Origin: Glebionis coronaria
Lineage: Eukaryota; Streptophyta; Magnoliopsida; Asterales; Asteraceae
Direction: 5' to 3'
NCBI GenBank assembly: GCA_025667525.1
Contig: CM046875.1
Coordinates: forward strand, 287,698,140 to 287,762,139
Length of the DNA stretch: 64,000 bases
Positions 43,164 to 55,742 of the stretch are shown here, piece after piece; the first letter of the stretch is position 1; every line of letters starts with the position of its first letter. The notes under the pieces were generated by a model that was not told where the DNA came from, ran no database searches, and was given only the letters and a program-made list of their open reading frames with translations. Both the position numbers and the translations under genes were made by a program.

Positions 43164-46100
43164 ACGAATGACTTGAAGAACATGATGGCTAGTTTATTCC
43201 AAGGTAATCAACCCTCTTCTTCGGGTACTCTTCCGAGTAACACCGTTGCGAATCCAAGAGGGGAGATGAAAGCAATCACCACTCGAAGTGGCAAAGGTAC
43301 CAAGGAACCCGAGCTTCCTATACCTCCACCGGTGATTGTGACTAAGGAGAACGAGTCACCTGCTCCTATTCCTCATCCTTCTCCTTCCCCAATTTCTCCA
43401 CCTCTTACTCCTACCCCTCCTCCACCCAAGGATGTGAGTGATCCTATTCTTCCAAAGCCTTCCTCTTCTTCCAATATACCTTATCCATCTAGGTTGAGGA
43501 AAGAGAAGCTTAAAAGCAAGGACGATATTCAGGTTTCGAACTTTCTTAAGATGTTCAAACAATTGAATTTCAACATCTCCTTCGTTGAGGCTCTCGCTCA
43601 CATGCCTAAGTACGCGAAAATGTTTAAAGATCTTCTGAGTGACAAGGAAAAGCTCCTCGATATTGCCAACACCCAACTTAATGAGAATTGCTCTGCAGTG
43701 CTCTTAAGGAAATTGCCAACCAAGCTTGGTGATCCGGGTCGTTTCTTAATCCCTTGCAATTTCCCGGGAGTAGAGAATTGCATGGCCCTAGCCGATCTAG
43801 GTGCCAGTATTAATTTAATGCCTCTAAGTGTTTGGAAGCAATTATCTCTCCCAGAGCTAGTCCCCACCAAAATGACTTTGGAATTAGCTAACCGTACGGT
43901 TGCTTATCCAGTGGGGATAGCCGAAGACGTCTTTGTAAGAGTCGACAAATTCACTTTTCCTGCTGATTTCGTCGTCGTCGACTACGAGATGGACCCTCGT
44001 GTACCACTGATTGTTGGTCGTCCATTCCTTAGGACCGGTCGCACTCTCATCGATGTTGAAGCCGGTGAGCTTATCATGAGAGTGGGTGACGATAAAGTAG
44101 TCTTCAACATGGGAAAGTTGTCTAAACAGCCTTATTCATATGAGAGTGTTAATTGTATTGACGTTCTGGATGAGGCTTGTGAAGAACACTTCAAAGATGC
44201 TTGCAAAAGTATTCCTACCTCTCTTCCCAATGTTGAAACCGTTGCCTCTATTGATTCCTCATTGTCTCTATTTGGAGATAGTGATTTGATTTGGAAAGAT
44301 CTTGAAGACACCATGGGAGATGTGAACTTATCTACTGATGATTCTCCTACCGATGGGGACGAAGACATGCATTTCTTTGAAATCCTTCTTAACGAAGACA
44401 ACCCTTCTCCTCCATCTCCCACGGTTATTGCTATCGATACTCCGACTTTGAAACCGCCTCCCGTCGAAAATCCTCCGGATTTAGAACTTAAGGAGTTGCC
44501 GCCCCATCTCGAGTATGTATTCCTTGAAGCAGAGAAGAAGTCGCCAGTCATCATTGCTAAGGACCTAAAGGAAGCAGAAAAAGCCCGACTTATCACCGTG
44601 TTGAAAGATCATAAGAAGGCTATTGCTTGGAAGATTTCTGATATTCGTGGAATTGATCCTCACTTCTGCACACACAAAATTCTCATGGAGGACGACTTTA
44701 AGCCCACTATTCAAAACCAACGAAGGGTGAATCCTAAAATCCATGAAGTCATCAAAACAGAGGTTATCAAACTTCTTGATGCGGGTATGATTTACCCTAT
44801 TTCGGATTCACCTTGGGTTAGTCCAATCCATTGTGTGCCTAAGAAAGGCGGAATAACCGTTGTTCCCAATGAACACAACAAGTTGATTTCCGCTCGTCTC
44901 GTTACTGGGTGGAGAGTTTGTATAGACTACCGCAAACTCAATGATGCCACGAGAAAGGATCATTTCCCTCTACCTTTTATGGACCAAATGCTTGAACGTT
45001 TAGCGGGTAATGAATATTACTGCTTTCTTGATGGTTTCTCGGGTTATTTCCAAATACCCATCGATCCCCAAGATCAAGAGAAGACAACATTCACTTGTCC
45101 CTATGGCACTTTTGCTTACAAAAGAATGCCTTTTGGCATATGTAATGCGCCCGGGACTTTCCAAAGGTGCATGTTAGCTATCTTCCATGACATGGTTGAA
45201 CAAACCATGGAAGTCTTCATGGACGATTTCTCGGTCTTTGGGGATTCCTTCTCTTCTTGCCTTGCCAATTTGGAACGTATGCTTAAGCGGTGTGAAGACA
45301 CTCGCCTTGTTCTGAATTGGGAAAAATGCCATTTTATGGTAAAAGAAGGCATCGTGCTAGGACACAAGATTTCCAAAGCCGGTCTTGAAGTAGACCGTGC
45401 TAAAGTCGATATTATCGCTAAGTTGCCTCCACCTTCAACTGTGAAGGGTGTGAGAAGTTTTCTGGGTCATGCGGGCTTCTACCGTCGATTCATCAAAGAT
45501 TTTTCTCAAATCGCTCGCCCGATGACCCACCTCTTGGAAAAAGATACTCCTTTTATCTTTTCCAAAGAGTGTCTTGAAGCCTTCAACTCGCTAAAGGATA
45601 AGCTAACTAAGGAACCCGTCTTGGTTACCCCTAATTGGGAGCTTCCCTTTGAATTGATGTGCGATGCTAGCGACTTTGCTATTGGAGCGGTTCTGGGACA
45701 AAGAGTGAACAAACACTTCCAACCAATCCATTACGCTAGCAAGACAATGACGGGGGCACAATTGCATTATACGACAACCGAAAAAGAGTTTTTAGCTGTT
45801 GTCTATGCCTTTGAAAAATTCCGCCCCTATCTTGTCCTTTCCACCACAATTGTGTATACTGATCATTCCACGTTGAAGTACTTGTTGACAAAGCAAGATT
45901 CCAAACCAAGGCTTCTTCGCTGGGTTTTGCTGCTCCAGGAATTTAAAATCGAAATTCGCGATAAAAAAGGAGCTGAAAACCTAGCCGTGGATCATCTCAG
46001 CAGACTTGAGGATCCTTACCAGGGGGATCATCCGAACAAAGAAATCAATGATTCTTTTCCCCTGGAGACCTTAATGTCTATCAACTCGACTTCTGATGAA

Positions 46101-46562
46101 ACCCCGTGGTTTGCGGACATTGCAAACTACTTGGCGGGTGGAATTCTCGTTGACGGGTTAACATCCCAGAAGAAGAAGAAGTTCTTTAACGACATTAAGA
46201 CTTACTTTTGGGATGACCCGTATCTATTCAAACAATGTGCTGACTTGATTATTCGTCGTTGTGTTGATGGACCGGCAGCTTTAGAAATCCTTGATGCTTG
46301 CCACAAAGGACCCACCGGTGGTCACTTTGGTCCCAACTACACCGCAAAAAAGTGTTTGATTCGGGATTTTATTGGCCCACCATCTATCGTGACGCTCACG
46401 ATATGGTTAAACGATGTGATGCTTGCCAAAAGCAAGGCAAGATCACACATAAAGATGAGATGCCTCAAAATTTCATACAAGAATGTGAAATCTTTGATGT
46501 TTGGGGTATCGACTTTATGGGGCCATTCCCTTCTTCTAAAGGAAACAAATACATCCTTGTAG
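43164..46562 (+). CDS. pol: Element B protease, reverse transcriptase, RNase H and integrase start
   Basis: One frame of about 1130 codons after the gag stop. Retropepsin has DLGAS about residue 208 and [14 protein letters not shown] about 275. An acidic linker leads to RT with [17 protein letters not shown] (about 545), [15 protein letters not shown] (about 650) and the catalytic [11 protein letters not shown] (about 682). RNase H begins at [16 protein letters not shown] (about 830) and ends near [12 protein letters not shown]. The integrase zinc finger starts with [11 protein letters not shown]. After TAKK at 46349 the frame leaves integrase because the A run is one base short, and the last ~70 residues are frame-shifted and meaningless. 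Confidence 0.93.
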   Translation, partial: TNDLKNMMASLFQGNQPSSSGTLPSNTVANPRGEMKAITTRSGKGTKEPELPIPPPVIVTKENESPAPIPHPSPSPISPPLTPTPPPPKDVSDPILPKPSSSSNIPYPSRLRKEKLKSKDDIQVSNFLKMFKQLNFNISFVEALAHMPKYAKMFKDLLSDKEKLLDIANTQLNENCSAVLLRKLPTKLGDPGRFLIPCNFPGVENCMALADLGASINLMPLSVWKQLSLPELVPTKMTLELANRTVAYPVGIAEDVFVRVDKFTFPADFVVVDYEMDPRVPLIVGRPFLRTGRTLIDVEAGELIMRVGDDKVVFNMGKLSKQPYSYESVNCIDVLDEACEEHFKDACKSIPTSLPNVETVASIDSSLSLFGDSDLIWKDLEDTMGDVNLSTDDSPTDGDEDMHFFEILLNEDNPSPPSPTVIAIDTPTLKPPPVENPPDLELKELPPHLEYVFLEAEKKSPVIIAKDLKEAEKARLITVLKDHKKAIAWKISDIRGIDPHFCTHKILMEDDFKPTIQNQRRVNPKIHEVIKTEVIKLLDAGMIYPISDSPWVSPIHCVPKKGGITVVPNEHNKLISARLVTGWRVCIDYRKLNDATRKDHFPLPFMDQMLERLAGNEYYCFLDGFSGYFQIPIDPQDQEKTTFTCPYGTFAYKRMPFGICNAPGTFQRCMLAIFHDMVEQTMEVFMDDFSVFGDSFSSCLANLERMLKRCEDTRLVLNWEKCHFMVKEGIVLGHKISKAGLEVDRAKVDIIAKLPPPSTVKGVRSFLGHAGFYRRFIKDFSQIARPMTHLLEKDTPFIFSKECLEAFNSLKDKLTKEPVLVTPNWELPFELMCDASDFAIGAVLGQRVNKHFQPIHYASKTMTGAQLHYTTTEKEFLAVVYAFEKFRPYLVLSTTIVYTDHSTLKYLLTKQDSKPRLLRWVLLLQEFKIEIRDKKGAENLAVDHLSRLEDPYQGDHPNKEINDSFPLETLMSINSTSDETPWFADIANYLAGGILVDGLTSQKKKKFFNDIKTYFWDDPYLFKQCADLIIRRCVDGPAALEILDACHKGPTGGHFGPNYTAKKCLIRDFIGPPSIVTLTIWLNDVMLAKSKARSHIKMRCLKISYKNVKSLMFGVSTLWGHSLLLKETNTSL

Positions 46563-47389
46563 CCGTTGACTACGTCTCAAAGTGGGTTGAAGCCAAAGCT
46601 TTACCTACTAATGATGCAAGGGTGGTTTGTAAATTTTTGAAATCGCTGTTCGCTCGATTCGGCGTTCCTCGTGCTATTATCAGTGACCGCGGGACTCATT
46701 TTTGCAACGATCAATTTGCAAGAGTCATGGCTAAGTATGGTGTCAATCACCGTCTTTCCACCTCCTATCATCCCCAAACCAATGGGCAGGCCGAGATATC
46801 CAACCGTGGATTGAAGCGAATTTTGGAGCGTACTGTGGGAGAGCATCGTGCCGCGTGGGCCGATAAGTTAGATGATGCTTTGTGGGCTTTCCGTACTGCT
46901 TACAAGACCCTGATCGGTTGTACACCTTATCGTCTTGTGTACGGGAAATCATGCCACCTTCCCATCGAGCTGGAGCATAAGGCACACTGGGCCTTGAAGT
47001 GGGCTAACTTCGACATCAACAAAGCCGGTGATCATCGTAAGATTCAACTAAACGAGCTCAACGAACTGAGGAATGAAGCTTATGAGAACTCGCTGATCTA
47101 CAAAGAGAAGACGAAGATCCTTCATGACGCAAAAATCAAGAACCGAGAGTTCCACGTTGGTGATCAAGTCTTACTTTTTAACTCTCGGTTGAAGATCTTC
47201 TCTCGCAAGTTGAAGAGCCGCTGGTCTGGTCCATTCACCGTCGCCAAAGTCTTTCCATATGGGACCATTGAGCTTTCTCAGCCAAATGGGCCCAATTTCA
47301 AGGTGAATGGCCAGCGTCTGAAGCTGTACTTTGGTGAGGACACCTCTCAGGAGGTGATTCCATCCCTCACCACGTTCCCCATGAACTGA
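46350..47389 (+). CDS. pol: Element B integrase (in -1 frame relative to RT)
   Basis: The integrase frame, from [14 protein letters not shown] onward, is intact to the stop at 47387-47389. It has the zinc-binding Cys pair [10 protein letters not shown], then the DDE core (Asp in WGIDFMGPF, Asp in IISDRGTHF, Glu in [10 protein letters not shown]). It ends with [20 protein letters not shown], a GPF/Y-type C-terminus. There is no ATG at the proper place. Access would need a -1 shift at A-AAA-AAG (46345-46351) or an undamaged parent copy. The frame further upstream (from 46298) only overlaps RNase H/integrase coding in another phase. Confidence 0.92.
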
Positions 47390-49313
47390 ATTTGGGTCGA
47401 GTCAGGCTCGTGACTCGGTTATAAAAAACAAGCGCTCCTCGGGAGGCAGCCCGAGTATCTATCCTTTTATGTTTTAACCTCCTAAGTGTAGGGGGACCTC
47501 TTTAGGTGTTTGTTTTTGTGTGGTGATGTGATTACAAGGATAAGTGCACTCTTGGAAACTTTGAAGAACCGTGCTCCCGTGTTATCCGAAATCCGGTTCT
47601 ATCTCTCAACTATCGTGTTTCAATTTTCTTCATACTCACATTTGAAATTGATCACTTTAGTCATCTCTTCCTTAACTTGAGTTAACCAACGTGCACAATG
47701 TCATAAGTGAAGGGGAGACTTTTCCCACATGCTTAAACATTGAGGACAATGTTTATCTTAAGTGTAGGGGGGACTTCTATCGAATTTTAAGTGGACTTTT
47801 CCCTGAAAATGCCTTCATTTAACCGGAAAATCATATTTTTCAACATTTTTCAAATTTTTAATTAACTTTGGCCACTTAGTAGTAATTTTTAAATTTTTAT
47901 CGTTTCTTTCATATGTATATATCCCGCAATAAAGTCGAAAATATTAATAAAGTGGTGTAGCTGGTTTAGAAATCTTTGACATATTAGGCTCGTTGCGTTT
48001 ATTTTGACTCAACCCGAATAGACTTATCCAAGTATATTCTAGCTAGTATCCTTAACCATGTAGACCTTAATTGGTTTATTAGGCTAAGTATCCACGAGTC
48101 TCATTACTTGAGATTTTAAATTGTGGAGAACGAGAAATGATAGAGTCAATTATAAGTCGGTATTCTTGCACAAGCTCACTTGGTGTAATTATTTGCCTAT
48201 TCTCCCATCACTTGCTAATAATTTATCTGCAATAAGTAAGGTCGTACGATTTGAAAAGTTACTTAGCTTCTAGCCCAAGATCGTTTAAAAGTTGCTCGGT
48301 AATGATAAGAGTTCATAGCCAAGGCATAACTTATGAAGCGGGGCGCGAAGATTGGCGAGTCCAAAAAGGCCCTAACAAGGCATGAGGATTCCATTTTATT
48401 GCTAAAGATCCAAGGTGATGTGAAAAGCATTATTCCCAAATTCAATATGAAGGATCAAGACTCACGACAAATAGCAATCAACTCCCGTAAAGATCATGGA
48501 GAAGTCTATCCGAAAAGACCCTAACAAGGTATGAGGATAAATAGATCCAAGTCCGAAAAGGAGGCGGATCGTTGTATCTCAAAATCCCAAATAGAGATTG
48601 AAGAAATAACCATGAAGTCGTGGTCAACAAAATTGGAGTACCTCTCAAAAGTCTCCAAGTGAAGAAACTCTATGAACGATGAGAAGACCATTATCTCAAG
48701 CACGTCTCTCAAGATATGAAGTATGAAGTACATGCCAAATATCGGCCCGAGAAAGGTCTCAAATCGTGAACCGAGTTATGCCAAGATATGAACTTTTTGA
48801 TATCCCGAGAAGCAGTTTTAAGAGATTTTGTCCTTTAGCTAACTATTGATCAAATCGTCCTACTTTGCTTTCGGCATAAATAAACTATCGAAATAAGTCC
48901 CAAAAATGCATCTTCATGATCATTATAAGACAAAAATAAAATTTAAGAGATACACCTAGGAATAAGGGATTTTAAGCAATTAATTAAGCCATGTGTGTGA
49001 GTGTTTGATTTGCTAACTTATAATAACAATGATCTCGTTTTTAAGCTTAGCTTGGGGAACGTGAAACTTGAGGGTGATAAATCTTCGCAGCACCGAAGCC
49101 CTAATGTAAGTCCTCGATCTCTTTGCAAGTTATTTCCACATAGCTATTTTCTATCCTTTGGTTTACTTTAAAGTTTTAATTTCTCTTAGTACTTTAATTT
49201 TTGATTAGTAGTATGTTAATAAGGCCAAGGTTGATTGATTATGAGAAAAGTGTAAATGTGCTTTGTCACTAAGCATTGCATGAGGGCATGGCAATGGTTA
49301 AGTGTAGGGGATT
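47390..49313 (+). other. Element B 3' non-coding region
   Basis: It has the post-pol motif at 47394-47453 and the palindrome AACATTGAGGACAATGTT at 47736-47753. Three tracts of the form AAGTGTAGGGG occur at 47484-47496, 47760-47772 and 49299-49313; the last abuts the 3' LTR and is the likely plus-strand primer. No ORF longer than about 60 codons looks coding, so B lacks the env-like gene some Athila elements carry. Confidence 0.82.
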
Positions 49314-51002
49314 TGATAGGTGTGAAAACACCCATCCTTTTACCACTTATTTCTGGCTAAAACAAGACCAAAACACAGATTTAATATCATTTGTTTGGAA
49401 TTATGCGTGGTTTTTGTGTTATTGTGTTTTCAGAGTCAACCGGATGAATATCGAAGAAAACATGGGATTGCACGGGTTTTATCGAAGAAAAAGACTCAAG
49501 ACGAAGTCTATTGTCCAAGAGATGCAGAAGATTTGAAGTCATTGTGCCTATTTGAAGATTTGTCAAAGAATAGAGCCAAGGATGGAAGATTCATATATGT
49601 CGAAGAACTCGAGTCTATTAAACAAAAGATTATAAGACGAGTTGGAATTATTTCACCGACACTTCTAAAAATCCAAAGTCGAAAACGGTTATTTAAAAGA
49701 AGCGTGAAGACCAAGGAAGAAAGAAGAAAAGAAGCCCGATACCAAAGCCCATACACAAGCCCATATACAGGCCTATATAAAGGCCCTTACTTCACAAATT
49801 TCACACACTTAGCTAGACTTAGTCTTTAGTTTTTCATTTCTCTAGTTTTCTAGAGAGAGAAAGTTCCATACTTTCTCTCACCAAACTTTTTCTTTGTTTT
49901 TCATCTTTTAATTCAAGCTTCCTTTAATCTTTGTATTTGGGATTTCATCTATCTTATTCTAGTTAAGCTTTCAAGTTCTTTAATTTTCTTCTACTTTTCT
50001 TGATTTGTCAAAATCTTTGATCCGATTGTATCACTTCATACGATTTGTATTTGATGGATGAGCTCGTGTTAAAAGTTTGATCTTTCTTGTTTCTCTTTAA
50101 GCTCTCTCACGAATAGGTTATAAGCTCTCCATGCTTATTGGCCTATTCCTTGTTCAAGCTTATTATTTTTGGATTTCATATAAGTTTTAGTCTTTCAAAA
50201 GTTCTTTTCATTAAGTTCATGGTTTACGTTTTCAAAAGTTGTCAAATTTAAGCTTTTTGAGTTGTTTAAAGTTCCGGTTAAGGTGGCTTATTGTGTATGC
50301 TTATTGAGATTTTAAGCTACCATTAATTTCGGAACATAATTCCTTCCATCACAATCCAAGGGTTTTACACTTATTCCGACTGTTTCATTGGTGTAGATCG
50401 CAATAACCCAAGAGGGTTTTACTTTGCGATCTGGTGGTAAATCCCCCTATTCCGATCTGGATTGCGATCGCGTATTGCGATCGCACATTCCGACGGGGTT
50501 TAGGTCCCTTTCCTAGTCGAAACTCTGGCCAATTTTTGTTCTCCATATTCCGATAGTACATACATTCCGATCTGACTTTCCGATAGGACTTCATTCCGAC
50601 AGATTAGTTTTTTGAGTATTCCGATGGTGATTAACAATGGCATTCCGATGGACCATTTTTTGTACATTCCGATGCTTTTGACTTTTAGGTATTCCGATAA
50701 GTAATAATTTTCATTATTCCAATAGAACAAGTTTTTAAGGATTAATTCATTCAAGTTCTCAAAGTAATTTTCTAATCTTTCCTTTACGTTTTCAAGCATT
50801 TACTTTCAACTTGTCAATTTAGTTTAATCTTTCAAAGCTTTAATTTACTCAACGCCATTTACATTTAAGTATTATTAGTTAATAATAGACAAGCTAACCA
50901 ACTTCTTTTTATAACCAAGAACAAATCATTCCACTTAGAGCTGAGATCAATTCGAGAGGATTCCGAGAGATTAATTAAACCCATAGAAAATCACGTGTAT
51001 CA
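49314..51002 (+). repeat. Element B 3' LTR
   Basis: 1689 bp, same length as the 5' LTR, with about 21 base differences by eye and no indel. The TATA box is at 49774-49781 and the ATTCCGAT cluster at about 50390-50715. It ends CACGTGTATCA and is followed by the second CACTC (51003-51007). Confidence 0.96.
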
Positions 51003-53941
51003 CACTCTAACTCACACCAGCCTATCATCCATCCACATCATCCCACTCCACCAATCACTCCTCACCACCTCACCAATCCCATCCCAGTCACACCCCACTC
51101 ACGGTTTATTTAATTAAACCAGGGTCAACTCAGTCAAACCCCATAATTTCCCTCTAAACACATTTTTTAAATAAAACTTACCCCAAACCGGATCTAAACC
51201 CCTTCTAATATCCTCCCAAGAACACATAAACCCTAATCCTAATTACCTATCAAACCAAAGGGTTTTTGGTTGTTAGTTTCCAGAATGATGATTAACCCTA
51301 CACTAAACCAATCCCCCAACCCAGATTCTTTTCACAACATACCCATGTGACTGTAGGGACCTCCCCTGCACGTCACTTTCCTCCTCAAAACCTAAAACTG
51401 ACAAGATGAACGTCCCTGATCCTTTTACTTGGTCCCAAAGGTTGAATGAACGCACAAGATTACCCTTACAGCTTGCACATCACTCTCCATGGACAGAGAT
51501 CACATGAAGGCTAATTTTGACCAAGATTCGTCTAAGGGCAAGACTGGAAATTTGAAGATTAGGGTTTAATCATTTGTATATAATATTCAAGTATCTAGAA
51601 TCATCTATGTACGCCTATAAAAGGCACTAGGATTTTTCATTTTTCCTTGTTCCATATTTTTACTCAATTTTATTGTAATCCCTTTTTAAGTAATGAAAGT
51701 TGGTATTTTATAAAATTGTAATTCCTTTTCTTGGTTAAAAGTTGGTATTAAATGAGCAAAAATCTGAGTTCCATTGACATTTCTCAAACATTTTGTGTTT
51801 GAAGTTTTCAGGAAAAGGTTTCTGAAAATTTGATTTTTTTGGTAAAATCCTGTTCTAATTTGGTTGTCCAAGTTTGTCAGTTTGATTGTGTAAGTGATTT
51901 CAAAGGAAAGAATTTAAGGAAGTTTTCTGAAAATTTTGTGAAAGAAGGTTTAAAAGGTTTCAGAAATCAAAAATTGCATTTGGTGCTTGTTCATTGATCT
52001 TAGCAGGTTTCATTAGAGCTTGCTTGTTTAGTCCAAGGTTCAGCACAGACCCGAGTCTGTTTGGAGGTGGCTAAGCAGCCATTGAGGGACCTGGATGTAG
52101 GTCACTCTAGGTAAAAATCTTGTCCTTGTTTTCAGTTTTAAAAAGATTTGTGATTTGGTATGATTTTTGTGCAAGTATTGAAGTGACTGTTTCTTTTGGT
52201 TTGATTATGCTCTCTAGTGCTTGTTATGCATGTCTAGGTAGATTAGAATCATTTTGGGTGTGATTTAAAAGCTTTTGGTTTGGTAAAATTGGTTTTCAGT
52301 TTTTAAAGGGGTGTTTGGATTAAGGTTCAAACAGGGTCTAATGATATAAGACTTGTTTAAAACCTGTCTAAATACACTAATTAGGTGGTCATTAGGTTAT
52401 ATGTTAGTTTAGCTTTAATATTGATAAGTTTTAAATCAGTTTGCATGTTAAAATTTGGCCATATAGCATAAAATAAGAAAAATGCCTTGATTGACTGTTC
52501 TTGTTGAAATTTGTGCCTCAAACTTTGTAATCTGCTAGGGTAGGGTATTAAGCAGGGTTGGTAATCATTTGTATGCCATGTGTTTAGCTTGATTGCAAGA
52601 TTTAAGCACTTGAATCTCATTTTTGTGCATGTAATCTTTTGTTACTGTTCATCAGAAACATTAAGGGCTTAATCAGAAACTTTTGTGCCATTTTGTGCTT
52701 GATTCTTGCTAGTAATTTGTGTGTTTTTGTGTTTACATTGACTCCTTATACTCAACTGAGTATAAGGGTGCCTTATAGTCCAAAACAAGCACTCACAATA
52801 AGCTTTCCTAAGCTTATTGCTTTCTGACCAAGAAATTACACTAGCAGTGGGAACTCCTTTCCCACTGGTAGCACAATTTTTACCACTGCTAAGCAAACAG
52901 ACAAAAGTCCAGTCACATGTCACTATCACATTTCTGATTTTTTGTCTTTAGTGCACTAAAATTGGAATTAGAGTTTCAAATTTGTTTTGGTATTTTTCTA
53001 ATTTTATTTTTGATTTTTCTGATTAATTAGATTTTTATTTACTGTTCATTTTATATTTTTTATATTAAATAGCATTTTTAATTAACTTTTTATATTTCTG
53101 TTTTTGGCATTTAGTGCCAAAATACTTATTTTTCAGTTTAAACAATTTTTATAGATTAGGAAAAACATTTTAAGATTTTTAGTTAAAAAAGTTTTTACTG
53201 TTCATCTTTCAATTATTTTTTTATAATTAATTTAGTTTAATTAGGGTTTTATATTAAACTATTTTTGTCTTTTAGTGGTAAATTTATTATTTTTCAAACT
53301 TTTTCAATTTTCTACTGTTCATTAGAGTAAATTAGGATTTTTAAAAGTGTCAACTTATTTTTAGCATTATTTTATTATTTTTTATAATTATTTTAGTTTA
53401 AAAATAGTTTTTAGTGATTTAAAAATAGAAAAATAGTTTTTAAAAATTAGGAAAAATACTTTTTAGTCTTTAGATAATATAAGTAAGTTATTTGTTCAAT
53501 AAAATCATATTTTGGACATTTTGATTAATTATATTTAATTTTAGGGCTTTAATTAGCATTTAAAATTGAATATTTAATTAATAAAAGGTTTTAAAATATT
53601 TTTATTCGATTTTTATTCTTATTTATATTACTTTAGACTACTTTTAGCTTTTAATTAATTTTTAGAAAATTTTTAATTTTGTAGTTTTTTTACGGTTTTA
53701 CGTGAACGCCTTTTCGTCTTAGCTCGATCCGTCTTCGTAACCGTCATTTCTTTCTTATTTCTATTTTTCTTTTTATCAATATAATCACAAACATTAATCA
53801 ATTCATTACACAACACACTAGCCTCCTCGAGAACGAACTCACTTCATTTTTGGGTCATTCACACACGGTTTTCCTAAATCGTCGTGCCTACTTGCCCTAT
53901 TTTGTCATCCTTTTCCTAAAGGGTACAAAAACATTACATCA
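51003..53941 (+). repeat. Element C 3' LTR, second part
   Basis: Continuation of C's 3' LTR after B, from the right CACTC copy to ACATTACATCA. It matches 30423-33360 at about 98%, including the TATA box (51616-51622). It is followed by GAGTG (53942-53946), the right copy of C's target duplication in element D. Confidence 0.95.
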
Positions 53942-53946
53942 GAGTG

Positions 53947-54776
53947 CTAGCCTTTTTCTCATGTGGAGAAAAGCCAAACTTCTTCAAGATTTCTGCTACA
54001 TATTTATCTTGAGAGATGAAGATACCATCTTCTTTCTACAGAACTTGTAACCCTAGAAAGAATTTCATCTCCCCCATTGCACTCATCTTGAACTTGTCTG
54101 TCATAAGTTTGGAAAAGTCTTCATTCATCTTTGGACTAGAAGAGCCAAAGATGATATCATCCACATAGACCTGAACAAGTAAGAAATCCTTACCAGTCTT
54201 CTTTGTAAATAAGGTTTGGTCTATGTTGCCCCTTTTGAATCTATTTTCCACCAGATAGGTGGACAATGTGCCATACCATGCTCTTGGGGCTTAAGGAAGT
54301 CCATACATAACTTTCTTCACTCTATACACCTTGTTTGGATGTTCTGAATCTTCAAAACCAAGAGGCTGCATAACATAAACCTCCTCTGCAATTGTGCCAT
54401 AAAGAAAAGCACTCTTCACATCCATTTGGTAGACTGTAAATCACATGCAGGAAGCATAGGCTAGAAAAATCCTTATAGCCTCAATCCTTGCAACAGGTGC
54501 AAAGACTTCCTCATAGTCTATCCCTTCCTCTTGTGTATATCCTTGAGCCACTAAACGTGCCTTGTTTCTGACCACAATGCCTCTTTCATCCTTTTTGTTT
54601 CTAAGAACCCATCTTGTCCTAATATGTCTGACATGTCTGGGACAATGAACCAACTCCCAAACATCCTGGATAGCAAATTGGTGAAGCTCATCTTGCATTG
54701 TTTCCACCCAACTTGGTTCTTTGAGAGAATCAAAAATCTTCTTGGGTTCCTGTTGTGACAGAAAACAGGCATACAA
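53947..54776 (-). pseudogene. pol: Element D reverse transcriptase
   Basis: Copia RT interrupted by C at its C-terminal end. Visible are [43 protein letters not shown], then [15 protein letters not shown] with the catalytic YVDD near 54155-54166, and MGEMKFFLGLQVL. Stops at about 54033 and 54293 and a frame change near 54440 break it. The remaining part, after ASTP, continues at 29911. Confidence 0.92.
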
Positions 54777-54779
54777 ACA

Positions 54780-55742
54780 TGCTTGAACAAGAGGGGTATC
54801 AACCTTCTTGTGAATATTGGCAATAAATCCACCAAGATTCTATTGAGATCTTCTAGTCTGCAGAGGAGTCATCACATCACCAATAATTAGAGAAGGAGGG
54901 TGATTTTTGATTGTAGAAGTAAGCACTCCTCCCTCAATGAGTGTGTTGTCCTGAATCTCATCTTCCATGTTACCAATATCCTCTTCAAACTCTCTTCCAT
55001 CTCCATCTGAACGATCCTCTCCATTTCTGTTTGAAGGTTCACCTTGTTCAAAAGTATTGGAAGAGAAAATATGGTCAAAAGATCTGTCAACGCCTGGACC
55101 AAGGCTGTCAACGTTTGAGCCATCAACGCCTGAATTTGTCTTGTCGGCGCCAGAACTTCCTTTGTCAGCGCCTGAAAGATCATGCATGTTGTCAACTGGT
55201 GATACTTGGGGACCACCTTTTTCCTTTCCAGCAGCAGCAGCAGCAGCAAATGCATCTGTCCATATGGGAGTAGTAACATACACAAGTATGGGTGCTGATT
55301 TGTCTGCTTGTGATCCAACCTCTTTATCAACCTGTTTACCTGAAACATCAACAACTGGTTCTTCCACAACATTTGAAGTTACCTTCACAACGTTTAGATT
55401 AGTAACAGGCATATAATTCAAAGTCCTAGATAGAGGTTCCAAGTCAAATAACCAATTTGGACCACTTTCAGGATCACTAGGTTTACTTTCTAAAAACCTA
55501 ACATGTACTTTTTCAAGTATACGTTTTTCTTTCTTAAGGTAAACTCTAAATCCTCTACTCTGCACAGAATAATCCATGAAGTAACCTTCATCACCTTTAG
55601 CACTAAACTTACCTAGGGCATCACTAGTATCCAGCACAACTACATGACATCCAAAAGGTTTTAGAAAACCAATATTAGGTTTCCTTCCCCAAAGTAACTC
55701 ATAAGGTGTTTTGTTATGAATCTTGTTGACTAATGCTCTATT
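54780..55742 (-). pseudogene. pol: Element D integrase C-terminus and integrase-RT spacer
   Basis: The integrase C-terminal region (GYFMDYSVQSRGFRVYLKK, TRRILEKVHVRF-like) is followed by a low-complexity acidic spacer. The spacer has repeated S-G-A-D-K / G-V-D units and an Ala run. The repeats are encoded by the GCGYTGACA motif found throughout this element. The frame ends at a TAG near 54840. The spacer is much longer than the equivalent part of E. Confidence 0.82.

Larger units (their letters stand above)
39797..51002 (+). mobile_element. Element B: youngest, near-complete Athila-type gypsy
   Basis: 11,206 bp with two LTRs of exactly 1689 bp, TG..CA ends, and CACTC duplicated at 39792-39796 and 51003-51007. 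Order on the plus strand is 5' LTR, primer site, gag, protease, RT, RNase H, integrase, a 1.9-kb non-coding region, a polypurine tract and the 3' LTR. By eye the LTRs differ at about 21 sites (1.2%). Coding damage is limited to one TAA between gag and protease and one single-base frame change in integrase. No env-like ORF follows pol. Confidence 0.96.
29919..53941 (+). mobile_element. Element C: large non-autonomous Athila-type gypsy, interrupted by B
   Basis: The LTRs are 29919-33360 (3442 bp) and 39283-39796 plus 51008-53941, with TG..CA ends, and GAGTG is duplicated outside (29914-29918, 53942-53946). The 5.9-kb interior encodes gag and protease only; RT, RNase H and integrase are missing. 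The first 514 bases of the two LTRs differ at about 11 positions plus one indel (~2%), counted by eye. B sits in the 3' LTR with its own CACTC duplication. The gag type, DLGSS protease, primer site and post-pol motif place it in the Athila group. Confidence 0.93.

Noticed and set aside
49276..49829. Open frames in B's LTR (and 39900-40312, 7890-8216 in A) that look like small proteins
   Set aside because: They lie across the U3/TATA region, recur only because LTRs are duplicated, and the frame differs between A and B. Homology is at DNA level only.
32055..52929. Identical 62-, 79- and 86-codon ORFs at 31797-32345 and 52381-52929
   Set aside because: These are the two LTR copies of element C. 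The ORFs are short, AT-rich and partly overlapping on opposite strands, with no known motif.
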